Origin: Candidatus Uhrbacteria bacterium
GTDB taxonomy: Bacteria > Patescibacteriota > Patescibacteriia > 2-12-FULL-60-25
Direction: 5' to 3'
Length of the DNA stretch: 16,170 bases
Assembly (NCBI GenBank): GCA_023246325.1
Contig: JAHFIO010000007.1
Location: forward strand, 1-16,170
The notes beneath the pieces are model-generated. The model saw only the letters and a program-made list of their open reading frames with translations. It ran no database searches and had not been told where the DNA came from. Position numbers and translations under genes: made by a program. Below are positions 6,334 to 13,613 of this stretch, one piece after another. The first letter of the stretch is position 1; every line of letters begins with the position of its first letter.

Positions 6334-7164
6334 TTATTTTGACAATGTACCATGTACATCGATGGGTTTCAAGCCCCCAGTAGAACCTGATCCTGCCGAA
6401 ACCAAACGGCGACGTCCAGTTATTACACGCAATCGTGCTTTTAAAATGTCTAATTGAAACTTCTTTCCATTCACAGAAAAATTATCCGCTAAAACATCAA
6501 CAGGCTCTTGCGAGAGAATACTTCCCCCACGCATTAAAATTCTTGTCTCTGGCATTTCACCCCTATTCCAAAATCGTGACTTAGAATTTGTCTGTGGTTT
6601 AATCACGACTTCCAATAATCCATCCTTCGCATCTGATAAACCTAATGCACCACTCGATACATTCCCTAAATTTCGTATACTGATGCTTCCACCAAATTTT
6701 GCAGACACACGATACTTCCCCTCTATTTCCACAACTGCGCTTGTACGAGGCAAACAAACTTCCGTTAAAAAATATCTATCATCTAATTTACCAATGTCTA
6801 AAATTTCTATGGATCGCGCGCCCAATACATCGCATGCCTCTACACCTTGTGAAATACCTAATAATTTTCCCATATCTTGTGGTGCGCACATAGGAATATA
6901 CCCAACGATAACATCCAAATCTGGCAAAAACCACATCACGCGCTCTAGCGTTCTATCATTTCCTACAATAACAACCGTACTTCCCACCTGTCCTTTTATC
7001 ATACCTTCAACTAAATCTTTTGGATTTCTAAATAAAGTAAGGCGCCCTATCCTGCCCTGAATATCCAATGTTGCTAATCGTTGTTCAACATTCGATAAAA
7101 GCCTTTCGTACTTTTTGTCCGATAAAAATTCATCGTAAATGAAAATATAATTTCCTTTGTGCAC
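6334..7164 (-). CDS. Degenerate diacylglycerol/lipid-kinase-like protein (DAGK catalytic fold)
   Basis: The 276-residue product starts at GTG 7164. The N-terminal pattern YIFIYDEFLSDKKYERLL, then VVIVGNDRT at 64-72 and GYIPMC at 88-93 followed by LLGI, follows the order of the DAGK/NAD-kinase nucleotide-binding region. In active enzymes the loop is GGDGT and the later segment resembles P-x-G-T-x-N-D. Here the loop is GNDRT (68-72) and the second segment is CAPQDMGK, so key glycines are replaced. From memory, this altered version is typical of CPR genomes; that is not checked. The C-terminal half (145-276) is beta-rich, as in lipid kinases, and the usual DGE is not evident. The start lies three bases after the bactofilin TAA, without a clear RBS, so translation is probably coupled. 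The role may be a modified lipid kinase or a non-catalytic nucleotide or lipid binder. Confidence 0.8.
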   Translation of the reverse strand: MHKGNYIFIYDEFLSDKKYERLLSNVEQRLATLDIQGRIGRLTLFRNPKDLVEGMIKGQVGSTVVIVGNDRTLERVMWFLPDLDVIVGYIPMCAPQDMGKLLGISQGVEACDVLGARSIEILDIGKLDDRYFLTEVCLPRTSAVVEIEGKYRVSAKFGGSISIRNLGNVSSGALGLSDAKDGLLEVVIKPQTNSKSRFWNRGEMPETRILMRGGSILSQEPVDVLADNFSVNGKKFQLDILKARLRVITGRRRLVSAGSGSTGGLKPIDVHGTLSK

Positions 7165-7166
7165 AT

Positions 7167-7589
7167 TTATTCAGCTACACGTTCGGTTGCAGTCGCTCCA
7201 ACAGAAATTTTTCCATCCATCATAGCACCCGCCTCAACCGTCACGGTTTCACATGTGACATCGCCAGATATGCGAGCGGTAGATTTTATTTCCAGACGCT
7301 TTTTTACAATAACCGAACCGACAATGCTCCCAGCAATTATTGCATCATCCGCGGATACTTCCGCTTTTAACTTTGCTTCTGCTCCAATATGCAAAGTTCC
7401 TTCCGCTGTCACATGGCCCGTCACATCTCCTTCAATAGTAACATCTCCCTGTGCAATAAAATCTCCCTCCACTCGAACGCCGCGCGCAATGATAGTTGTT
7501 CCTTCATGGTGTGATGGCATAGAATTGTCTAATCGATTGTTTGAGAATAAAGACATACGTAGATAGGCTATATGGTGCGTTGTATACAA
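7167..7589 (-). CDS. Bactofilin family cytoskeletal protein
   Basis: After a short disordered N-terminus the product carries the repeating beta pattern of bactofilins (DUF583): VRVEGDFIAQGDVTIEGDV, GTLHIGAEAKLKAEV, AIIAGSIVGSVIV, RLEIKSTARISGDV, then AGAMMDGKI. Bactofilins polymerise into non-polar filaments through such right-handed beta-helices and help position cell-wall or membrane machinery. At 140 residues, or 129 from the second start, length is normal. The TTG at 7589 is chosen because AGGA (7596-7599) sits six bases upstream, overlapping the stop of the preceding small gene. The alternative ATG at 7556 gives a more family-typical start (MSLFSNN) but has no RBS. It lies just after a possible TTGACT (7589-7594), 16 bases, TATAGC (7567-7572) promoter, which would make a nearly leaderless message. 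The start is therefore uncertain; the family is not. Confidence 0.93.
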   Translation of the reverse strand: MYTTHHIAYLRMSLFSNNRLDNSMPSHHEGTTIIARGVRVEGDFIAQGDVTIEGDVTGHVTAEGTLHIGAEAKLKAEVSADDAIIAGSIVGSVIVKKRLEIKSTARISGDVTCETVTVEAGAMMDGKISVGATATERVAE

Positions 7590-7597
7590 GTCAAATC

Positions 7598-7708
7598 CTA
7601 TTTTTTATCCTTTCCAAAAAATTTTGATGCTACATATACATACGATACAAGCGTCAAAACACAGAGCACCACAATTCCTATCGCAAGCTCAGGAGATATT
7701 CGAGACAT
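7598..7708 (-). CDS. 36-residue single-pass membrane protein between argS and bactofilin
   Basis: A short frame begins at ATG 7708, one base after the argS TAG. It has a strong GGAG (7716-7719) seven bases upstream inside the last argS codons, and ends at TAG 7598. The product begins MSRISPELAIGIVVLCVLTL, continues with more hydrophobic residues (about 9-28 form one membrane helix), and ends in a Lys-rich tail (SKFFGKDKK). The charge pattern suggests the tail stays in the cytoplasm. Its stop codon overlaps the ribosome site of the bactofilin gene, so the two are probably translationally coupled. I do not recognise a family. Being adjacent to a bactofilin, it could be a membrane anchor or partner for the filament, which is inference. 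The RBS, the coupling and the clean membrane segment make it a likely real gene despite its size. Confidence 0.75.
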   Translation of the reverse strand: MSRISPELAIGIVVLCVLTLVSYVYVASKFFGKDKK

Positions 7709-7709
7709 A

Positions 7710-9524
7710 CTACATCTCCTCTGGCAACGAAATGCCTAAAAGTTCTAATCCTGCTGACAAGCAATCACGCGCAACCGTTACTAATTGCAAACGTGTTTTT
7801 AAAACTTCTCCGGTCGAGTCCAATACTTTCACATCGCGATAAAATTCATTAATTCGCCCACTCATGGTGATGCACCAATGCGCAATTAAAGACGGGCGTA
7901 ATTCTTCTGCTGCTTTTTTTACTACGGCAGGATACGTACTGATACACAATGCAAGATTTTTTTCTGCAGGTTCATGCAAAACTGAACTTGTATCTTTCAT
8001 ATTTGCTTCAGTCGCATTCCATCCTGCTTTTTTAAGAATGGCACTCAATCGAGTGGCAGAATATTGCACATATGGACCCGTATCACCATCAAATGACAAT
8101 GCCCGTTTCAAATCAAAAATAAATATTTTCTCAACATCTTGTTTTAACATGCTAAATTTTATTCCACCAATGGCAAGACACCAAGCCGTATGTGTTATTC
8201 GACCATCCACCCAATCTGGATGTCTCGCATGCGTTTCTTTGGTTGCGAATTCCACTACATCATCTCGCAATGACTTCCATGTTACCGTATTCCCCTCGCG
8301 CGATGACATAGCGCCTGTTGCCAATTTTACAACTTCATACCCTACATATTCTAAAGGCAATTCATATCCCATCAAAATCAATACTCGAAATAATTGCTTG
8401 AAATAAAACTCTTGTCGCTTATCTACAATATGTAAACTTTTTGATACGTTAGGAAAATCTTTTTCTTTTTGGACCGCGAGTGCAAGATCTTTTGTTGCAT
8501 ATAATGACGTGCCGTCAGATTTTCGCACAACAAACGTTCCAAGTTTTTCTTCTTCAAGATCAACAATGATTGCTCCTTGGCTTTCTCGTGCAATTCCTTT
8601 TTTGAGTAAAATATCTACCATGTTTTGACCTGCATCAGCCACATCACTTTCATAATACATTTTGTCTAATTTCACACCCAGCTCTTGAAAAATAGTGCTA
8701 AATTCTCCGATACACCAACGCCGCGTTTCAAGCCATACCTTATTCCATCCAGGTGCATGTGTTTCCAGTTTTTTTTGTACATCTGAAACCTGTAATTTCC
8801 AATCTGGATTCTCTTCGAGAAGTTTTGTTGATTCTGTATATAATTTTCCTAGATACGTTGCTGTTCGATCTACTTTTGGAATTGTATTCAAAATAGCGTC
8901 AGCTTTTTCAATATCTAATGTATTCAAAACTGTGTCTATCCATACTTCATCTTTTTTCTTCTTAGGTTGTGAAATACTATTTGCTTTTTCACGAACTAAA
9001 AACCATAAACACTTTGATACATGCGCACCCACATCTCCTTGATAACTGACTGGTATGGTTTTATATCCAGTTGATTTTAGAAGACGGTCCAAACTAGACC
9101 CGATCAACAGATTTCTTACATGCCCAATATGAACTTCTTTATGCGTATTCGGTTGAGCATATTCAAGCATAATGGATTTTCCTTTTCCAGTTGTATGTAT
9201 ACCAAATTTTTTTCCCGCACGAACCACATCCTGAATAATACGTGCGATAAATTCACCGGATAGTAATGTGATATTTATATATGGACCGGCCGCCTTTGCA
9301 AAATCAACCGTGTGATCTTTTTGTATTTCTTTTTCAAGTTTTTTTGCTATATCTACAGGGGAAACTTTTTTTTCTTTTGCCACAGCAAAACAGCCAAATG
9401 CGATATCTCCTAACTGTACATCTGGCGGTATAAGCAAGTCCGTAACCTGAATATCCATTCCGACTATATCGGAAATTTTTCTCGCTACATGTAGCAATAT
9501 AACATCCCAAGAATAAGAAATCAT
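7710..9524 (-). CDS. argS: Arginyl-tRNA synthetase
   Basis: The enzyme attaches arginine to tRNA-Arg using ATP. At 604 residues it is slightly longer than the common bacterial form. Residues 1-110 form the N-terminal Add-1-like domain. The class I signature follows as YAQPNTHKEVHIGHVRNLLI, with HIGH at 132-135. DVGAH (164-168) is in the catalytic domain, and MSSREGN (406-412) stands where class I enzymes carry KMSKS. That form is usual for many ArgRS. DGDTGPYVQYSATR (479-492) leads into the DALR anticodon-binding domain, which runs to the C-terminus. A Lys-rich insertion (about 188-192) is visible in the catalytic domain. The ATG at 9524 overlaps the tyrS stop in ATGA, so the two synthetases are translationally coupled. 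Confidence 0.97.
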   Translation of the reverse strand: MISYSWDVILLHVARKISDIVGMDIQVTDLLIPPDVQLGDIAFGCFAVAKEKKVSPVDIAKKLEKEIQKDHTVDFAKAAGPYINITLLSGEFIARIIQDVVRAGKKFGIHTTGKGKSIMLEYAQPNTHKEVHIGHVRNLLIGSSLDRLLKSTGYKTIPVSYQGDVGAHVSKCLWFLVREKANSISQPKKKKDEVWIDTVLNTLDIEKADAILNTIPKVDRTATYLGKLYTESTKLLEENPDWKLQVSDVQKKLETHAPGWNKVWLETRRWCIGEFSTIFQELGVKLDKMYYESDVADAGQNMVDILLKKGIARESQGAIIVDLEEEKLGTFVVRKSDGTSLYATKDLALAVQKEKDFPNVSKSLHIVDKRQEFYFKQLFRVLILMGYELPLEYVGYEVVKLATGAMSSREGNTVTWKSLRDDVVEFATKETHARHPDWVDGRITHTAWCLAIGGIKFSMLKQDVEKIFIFDLKRALSFDGDTGPYVQYSATRLSAILKKAGWNATEANMKDTSSVLHEPAEKNLALCISTYPAVVKKAAEELRPSLIAHWCITMSGRINEFYRDVKVLDSTGEVLKTRLQLVTVARDCLSAGLELLGISLPEEM

Positions 9525-10702
9525 ACAAATTTTGCAAAAAATCTTTTTCCTTTTTGGAGGATGTCCCCCGTACGAATACTATGGTCTATTTTTTCTACCA
9601 CTTCGTTATTTACACGTACAGCCCCTTGCTCTATTTGTCTTCGTGCTTCACTTTTTGATGTCACAAGATCCGCAAGAATCAATGCATCTACAATAGTCAT
9701 GGGTTCTGAAATATCAAAAACAGGAATATCATTTGGTATTTCTTGTTTTTGATGCACGGTATTAAAATGTTCTGCGGCTTCTTGTGCAGCATCTGCATTC
9801 ATAAGCGTCATTACGATTTCTTTTGCTAATTGTTTTTTGAAAGTCATGGGATTTTCTCCATTGGCCATTTGTTTTTCATAGTCACGTATCTCTTCCATAG
9901 GCACGCTTGTCGCTAATTCAAATCCTGCCGAAATCATACCGTCCGTCCAGCTCATCACTTTGCCATACATATCATTTGGTGAATCAAATAAAGACAACAT
10001 ATTCCCCTCAGTTTTACCCATTTTCTTCCCCGTATTGTCAGTCAATAATTTGCATGTCAACACGCATTTTTCTTTATGCAAAATTTCTTTCATAAGCGTA
10101 CGTCCTGCCAACATATTAAATGTTTGATCATTCCCACCTATTTCAAGATCCACATTCAAAGCAACGGAATCATACCCTTGCATAAGTGGATATAAAAATT
10201 CATGCAAATAAATTGGTTTATTTTCTTCTACTCGTTTTTGAAACATGTCACGCTCAGCCATTTGTTGCATGGTGAAATGTGATGCGAGTTCAACCACTTC
10301 TGCAAATGTCATATTCGCAAGCCATTCAGAATTGAATTTTAATTCAACAGGATTCGGTCCATCGAAATCAATAATATGCTCCGCTTGTTTTTTATATTCC
10401 TTGCAATTTCGTAAAACTTCTTCGCGTGTTAATTTTGCACGCGCTGCACTTTTATCAGTTGGATCACCAATCATGGCAGTAAAATCACCAATCAACATAA
10501 TACAGCGATGCCCCAGTCTTTGCATCTCCGCAAGTTTTTTTAAAGTAATGGCATGTCCAAGATGTAATGTAGGTCCGGTTGGATCGAATCCTGCATATAC
10601 CGTAAGTCGCTTGCCAGAATGTAATAACGCTTCCAAAGCGGCAGGATTCGGATAAATATTTTCTACGGATCGATATAGAAGATTTTGGATTTCTTGAGAC
10701 AT
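9521..10702 (-). CDS. tyrS: Tyrosyl-tRNA synthetase (TyrZ-type)
   Basis: The enzyme attaches tyrosine to tRNA-Tyr. At 393 residues it has full length. The class I HIGH motif is HLGH (47-50) after YAGFDPTGPTL, the tyrosine-binding region includes GGNDQTFNMLAGR (189-201), and the KMSKS loop is KMGKT (227-231) followed by EGN. A C-terminal S4-like RNA-binding domain covers about 333-393, with the SEARRQIEQGAVRVN signature. Sequence character matches the second TyrRS subgroup (TyrZ) better than E. coli TyrS; this is family knowledge. It is the first gene of the operon. No ribosome site precedes the ATG, and the likely promoter lies only nine bases away, so the message may be leaderless or nearly so. 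Confidence 0.96.
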   Translation of the reverse strand: MSQEIQNLLYRSVENIYPNPAALEALLHSGKRLTVYAGFDPTGPTLHLGHAITLKKLAEMQRLGHRCIMLIGDFTAMIGDPTDKSAARAKLTREEVLRNCKEYKKQAEHIIDFDGPNPVELKFNSEWLANMTFAEVVELASHFTMQQMAERDMFQKRVEENKPIYLHEFLYPLMQGYDSVALNVDLEIGGNDQTFNMLAGRTLMKEILHKEKCVLTCKLLTDNTGKKMGKTEGNMLSLFDSPNDMYGKVMSWTDGMISAGFELATSVPMEEIRDYEKQMANGENPMTFKKQLAKEIVMTLMNADAAQEAAEHFNTVHQKQEIPNDIPVFDISEPMTIVDALILADLVTSKSEARRQIEQGAVRVNNEVVEKIDHSIRTGDILQKGKRFFAKFV

Positions 10703-10711
10703 ATTGGCTTA

Positions 10712-10740
10712 ATGCTATCGGATATGCGAGAAAAGAGCAA
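10712..10740 (-). promoter_or_regulatory. Candidate promoter of the tyrS-argS operon
   Basis: TTGCTC (10735-10740), 17 bases, TAGCAT (10712-10717) on the minus strand is a weak but correctly spaced sigma-70 match. It is the best in the gap between the ABC-gene terminator and tyrS. Transcription would begin within about three bases of the tyrS ATG, which agrees with the lack of a Shine-Dalgarno there. Confidence 0.35.
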
Positions 10741-10741
10741 T

Positions 10742-10767
10742 AAAAAGCCCTGAAATACATCAGGGCT
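10742..10767 (-). terminator. Rho-independent terminator of the ABC transporter gene
   Basis: On the minus strand AGCCCTGA pairs with TCAGGGCT (plus-strand arms 10746-10753 and 10760-10767) around a six-base loop, followed by a run of five T. It begins nine bases after the ABC gene stop and separates that gene from tyrS. Confidence 0.9.
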
Positions 10768-10775
10768 GCAAGAGC

Positions 10776-12575
10776 TTAATTCAACCTTCTTGGATCGGTT
10801 ATTGGTGCTGGAACCTCAGATCGTTCTTGCGCTCGAATAAGATCTGCATATACTCCATTTTTTCTCATCAAATCTTCATGCGTGCCACTTTCGATAATTT
10901 TGCCAGAATCCATTACAAGAATACGATCTGCTCGTCGAACTGTAGAAAGGCGATGTGCAATAATGATCGCGGTGCGACCGCGACTCACAGTTTCCATCGT
11001 TTTTTGAATTTCTCTTTCACTAAATGAATCTACAGAAGACGTAGCTTCATCAAAAATCAGAACGGGTGGCGCAAGCAACATAGCACGTGCAATACCAATT
11101 TTCTGTCTTTGTCCACCACTTAAACGCATCCCTTTATTTCCAACAAGCGCATCATATCCATTTTCGCATTTCTGAATAAACGTATGCGCATCTGCAGAGG
11201 TAGCTGCAGCAATAATTTCTTCTCGTGTCGCTTGCGGATTCCCATATGCGATATTTTCTGCAATCGTCAAATCATATAATTCCACTTCTTGCGGAACATA
11301 TCCTATCCGACGTCGCACAGATTCAAGTTTCATATCACGAAGATCAACCCCATTCACCCGTATAGATCCATTTTGCGGATCATAAAATCTCATCAGTAAT
11401 TTCACAAGTGTAGATTTACCAGACCCCGTATGACCAACAATACCCAACGTTTTTCCATTTTCGATGGTTAATATCGGAATAAAAAGGTCATGTGCCAAAC
11501 CTTCCCCCACCTGCTGTTTTGGATATCTGAATCGGAGATTAGTGATAAGAATATCTTGCTTATTTTCTTGATCACGTGGAACCGTATCAATATCGAATGT
11601 CGGATCTTGAATCGGATTTTTTTCTAGAAGAATTTCCGTTAATGTTGACACAGGTTCAATGCATTCAGTCGCACGTGTATAAATTCCACCAATGCGATAG
11701 CAAGATGCGAATAAGCGTTCTGACATGCTCACAACAAACGCCATGGTCCCAACACCGAATACGTGATTCCACATTGCATAGGCGGTAAAACCAATAACGG
11801 TTATTCTACTGAAATTCAAAATAGTATTACACCAAGCATCTGCAGCCTCACTCATTTCATGTTCATAATTAATGAGAGATTGAAAGCGCGTACATTCTTT
11901 TATATTATGAGCGTGTTCACGTTTTTCTTGTGCGAATGATTGTGTGGTGAGAATATTTTCAAGACATTGGCTTTCATGCGCAGTAATATCCTGCCCAAGA
12001 TCATGACGTTCTTTTCGTGTTTTTTGTGTTTTACGAGTAAATCGAATGCGAATAATTCCAAGTGCGCACATAGTACTCAGCACAATGCATGCAGATCGAT
12101 AATCGATATACATAAGAATTGCGAGTGCGGTGAGCGCTTGTCCAAGGATAGGAAAAAAATCATGTAGCGCCATGTACACGCCATCGATGAGTTTATTTAT
12201 TCCGCGAATCACTTTTCCAATCAAACGTCCAGAGTTTTCTCTTTCATGAAAAGAAAGTGGAAGTGACAACATTTTTTTTAATAATGCAGGATTCAATTCC
12301 GCATCAATTGCATTTCCTACTTCACGAATATTTTTATCTTTCGCTTTTTTCACAAACATAATAACGAAAAGGATGATGAATGCAGCAAATAATTTTTGCA
12401 TAATTATTTCTGATTTTCCACCATGCACAAGATCGTCAAGAATAGTTGCAAAAATAAACGGCTCAACGAGCGTGAGTGCTTGAAATACAAAAATCCATGC
12501 TATGGAAATTTTGATTCGTTTTTCATATGGGAAAAGAAGAAAGCGGATGCGTGAGTAAAATGAGTTGGATTCCAT
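10776..12575 (-). CDS. ABC exporter half-transporter (fused membrane and ATPase domains)
   Basis: The 599-residue product has an N-terminal exporter-type membrane domain with about six hydrophobic helices (residues about 23-310). A complete ATPase domain follows: Walker A GHTGSGKST (381-389), Q-loop YVPQE with Gln429, signature LSGGQ (485-489), Walker B VLIFDE with catalytic Glu510, D-loop SSVD and H-loop His541. All catalytic residues are intact. Half-transporters of this layout (MsbA/BmrA type) dimerise and export lipids, drugs or peptides. The substrate cannot be told, and with no partner gene beside it a homodimer is likely. ATG 12575 is preceded by AGAGGA three bases upstream. The gene has its own promoter, a palindrome near the transcription start, and its own terminator, so it is a single-gene unit that may be repressor controlled. 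Confidence 0.95.
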   Translation of the reverse strand: MESNSFYSRIRFLLFPYEKRIKISIAWIFVFQALTLVEPFIFATILDDLVHGGKSEIIMQKLFAAFIILFVIMFVKKAKDKNIREVGNAIDAELNPALLKKMLSLPLSFHERENSGRLIGKVIRGINKLIDGVYMALHDFFPILGQALTALAILMYIDYRSACIVLSTMCALGIIRIRFTRKTQKTRKERHDLGQDITAHESQCLENILTTQSFAQEKREHAHNIKECTRFQSLINYEHEMSEAADAWCNTILNFSRITVIGFTAYAMWNHVFGVGTMAFVVSMSERLFASCYRIGGIYTRATECIEPVSTLTEILLEKNPIQDPTFDIDTVPRDQENKQDILITNLRFRYPKQQVGEGLAHDLFIPILTIENGKTLGIVGHTGSGKSTLVKLLMRFYDPQNGSIRVNGVDLRDMKLESVRRRIGYVPQEVELYDLTIAENIAYGNPQATREEIIAAATSADAHTFIQKCENGYDALVGNKGMRLSGGQRQKIGIARAMLLAPPVLIFDEATSSVDSFSEREIQKTMETVSRGRTAIIIAHRLSTVRRADRILVMDSGKIIESGTHEDLMRKNGVYADLIRAQERSEVPAPITDPRRLN

Positions 12576-12610
12576 GTATCCTCTTCCGTTTTGTTGTCGA
12601 AGGGTCTTAT

Positions 12611-12626
12611 CCTGCCATATGGCTGG
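12611..12626. promoter_or_regulatory. Operator-like palindrome at the ABC transporter transcription start
   Basis: CCTGCCATATGGCTGG is symmetric except for one T/T pair, with the perfect core GCCATATGGC at 12614-12623. It lies seven bases downstream of the predicted -10 box, where a bound repressor would block initiation. No regulator gene is in the window. Confidence 0.45.
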
Positions 12627-12632
12627 ATATTA

Positions 12633-12661
12633 AAAATATACGATATCTGTAATTATGTCAA
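12633..12661 (-). promoter_or_regulatory. Promoter of the ABC transporter gene
   Basis: A perfect TTGACA (minus strand, 12656-12661) is followed after 17 bases by TATTTT (12633-12638). TATATT (12635-12640) is the alternative at 15 bases. It begins just past the T-run of the preceding terminator and leaves a leader of about 50 bases. Confidence 0.65.
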
Positions 12662-12662
12662 T

Positions 12663-12691
12663 AAAAAATCGCTATGTGAGTAACATAGCGA
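12663..12691 (-). terminator. Terminator overlapping the end of the laccase-domain gene
   Basis: TCGCTATGT (12669-12677) pairs with ACATAGCGA (12683-12691) around a five-base loop, and on the minus strand a run of six T follows (12663-12668). The last codons and the TAG stop (12672-12674) lie inside the hairpin, so ribosomes finishing the gene would cover the stem. Confidence 0.85.
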
Positions 12692-13553
12692 AAAACGCGT
12701 TAACACGAGGTCGTTTTACATCCAAACCCATATGCGTATCACGACGATATGAATGCCAATCCTGCGCGTCAGTATACGTGCAAGGTGATGTCTGTACCAT
12801 ATCGATGGTAGGTTGCTTCACACCCTCTTCACGCAATTGATGCGCGATAATAGATTTCAAATCAAGTAAATATTTTCCCTGTTCATTTTTTCTGACAGAA
12901 AATAACGTTGCGGCAGGATACGCATCACGAAATGCATCTGCGATATCTTTATTGACTTCATATTTCTCAGCACTAATTCCTGGGCCGATGATGGCACGAA
13001 ATTTTGATGGATGTGTGCCCGAATGTCCAGAAAGAACAAGAACTGCTCGACGAACAATATTAAGCAAGGTGCCATGACGCCCACTATGAACAAGCGCAAT
13101 TGCTTTTTTTACCGGGTCCACTATAAGAACCGGAGGACAATCCCCGCCTGTTACAACGAGAATAGTAAGCGGATCAAGCGTGCAGAATCCATCAATACCC
13201 GCATGGAATACTGGCCCACCTTTTACATTTCGATCCGACAAACCAAAATCCGGATCACTCAGAAGCGGCTCAACGACACGAACAAAATCTCCTTGTACCG
13301 CCTGCGCAATATGAACTGTTCCATATTCACGACGCAAGGTTTCATATTCGCCTTTTTCATTCTTTGTTGGCAGAATGACGCGAGGAACACATGGAAGAAG
13401 AATTTTTCTCAATTGAAAAAAATAATTCCAACCAGCACGACGATAAAAATCGGTGTTTGATTCATGAGCGTTTGGAAACGGAACTGCATAATCGCCATCT
13501 TGAATGGTAGACGCAAAGAATGCGCAAAAATCATTCTGAAAAAGTGTTTTCAT
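12672..13553 (-). CDS. pgeF: Laccase-domain purine nucleoside phosphorylase / PgeF (YfiH, YlmD) family
   Basis: The family pattern is present: GGDCPPVLIVDP with Cys139, then HSGRHGT with His156, 17 residues later, and SPCTYTDAQDWHSYRRD (Cys258, 268-272). Cys139 and His156 match zinc ligands, and His117 is a possible third. Members bind zinc and act on purine nucleosides (phosphorylase or deaminase activity). E. coli YfiH is also described as affecting peptidoglycan precursor fidelity, hence the name PgeF. At 293 residues it is somewhat longer than the roughly 245 usual, with an N-terminal extension (about 1-60). The usual HAGWRG is changed to HSGRHG. The ATG at 13553 has AAAGGA seven bases upstream. 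It lies 60 bases after valS, with its own promoter and a terminator at its end. Confidence 0.88.
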   Translation of the reverse strand: MKTLFQNDFCAFFASTIQDGDYAVPFPNAHESNTDFYRRAGWNYFFQLRKILLPCVPRVILPTKNEKGEYETLRREYGTVHIAQAVQGDFVRVVEPLLSDPDFGLSDRNVKGGPVFHAGIDGFCTLDPLTILVVTGGDCPPVLIVDPVKKAIALVHSGRHGTLLNIVRRAVLVLSGHSGTHPSKFRAIIGPGISAEKYEVNKDIADAFRDAYPAATLFSVRKNEQGKYLLDLKSIIAHQLREEGVKQPTIDMVQTSPCTYTDAQDWHSYRRDTHMGLDVKRPRVNAFFAMLLT

Positions 13554-13583
13554 GTGTATATCCTTTGTAAAAGATCTACTAAA

Positions 13584-13612
13584 AATGTAACGAAAAATGA
13601 ATACTTTGTCAA
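13584..13612 (-). promoter_or_regulatory. Promoter of the laccase-domain gene
   Basis: On the minus strand TTGACA (13607-13612), 17 bases, TACATT (13584-13589) is a good sigma-70 match. The -35 box begins one base after the valS stop. There is no terminator between valS and this gene, so readthrough may add to transcription from this promoter. Confidence 0.7.
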
Positions 13613-13613
13613 T

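Noticed and set aside
13011..13460. 149-codon plus-strand frame opposite the laccase-domain gene
   Set aside because: It is antisense to conserved zinc-site codons of the family and lacks start signals, so it is a shadow frame.
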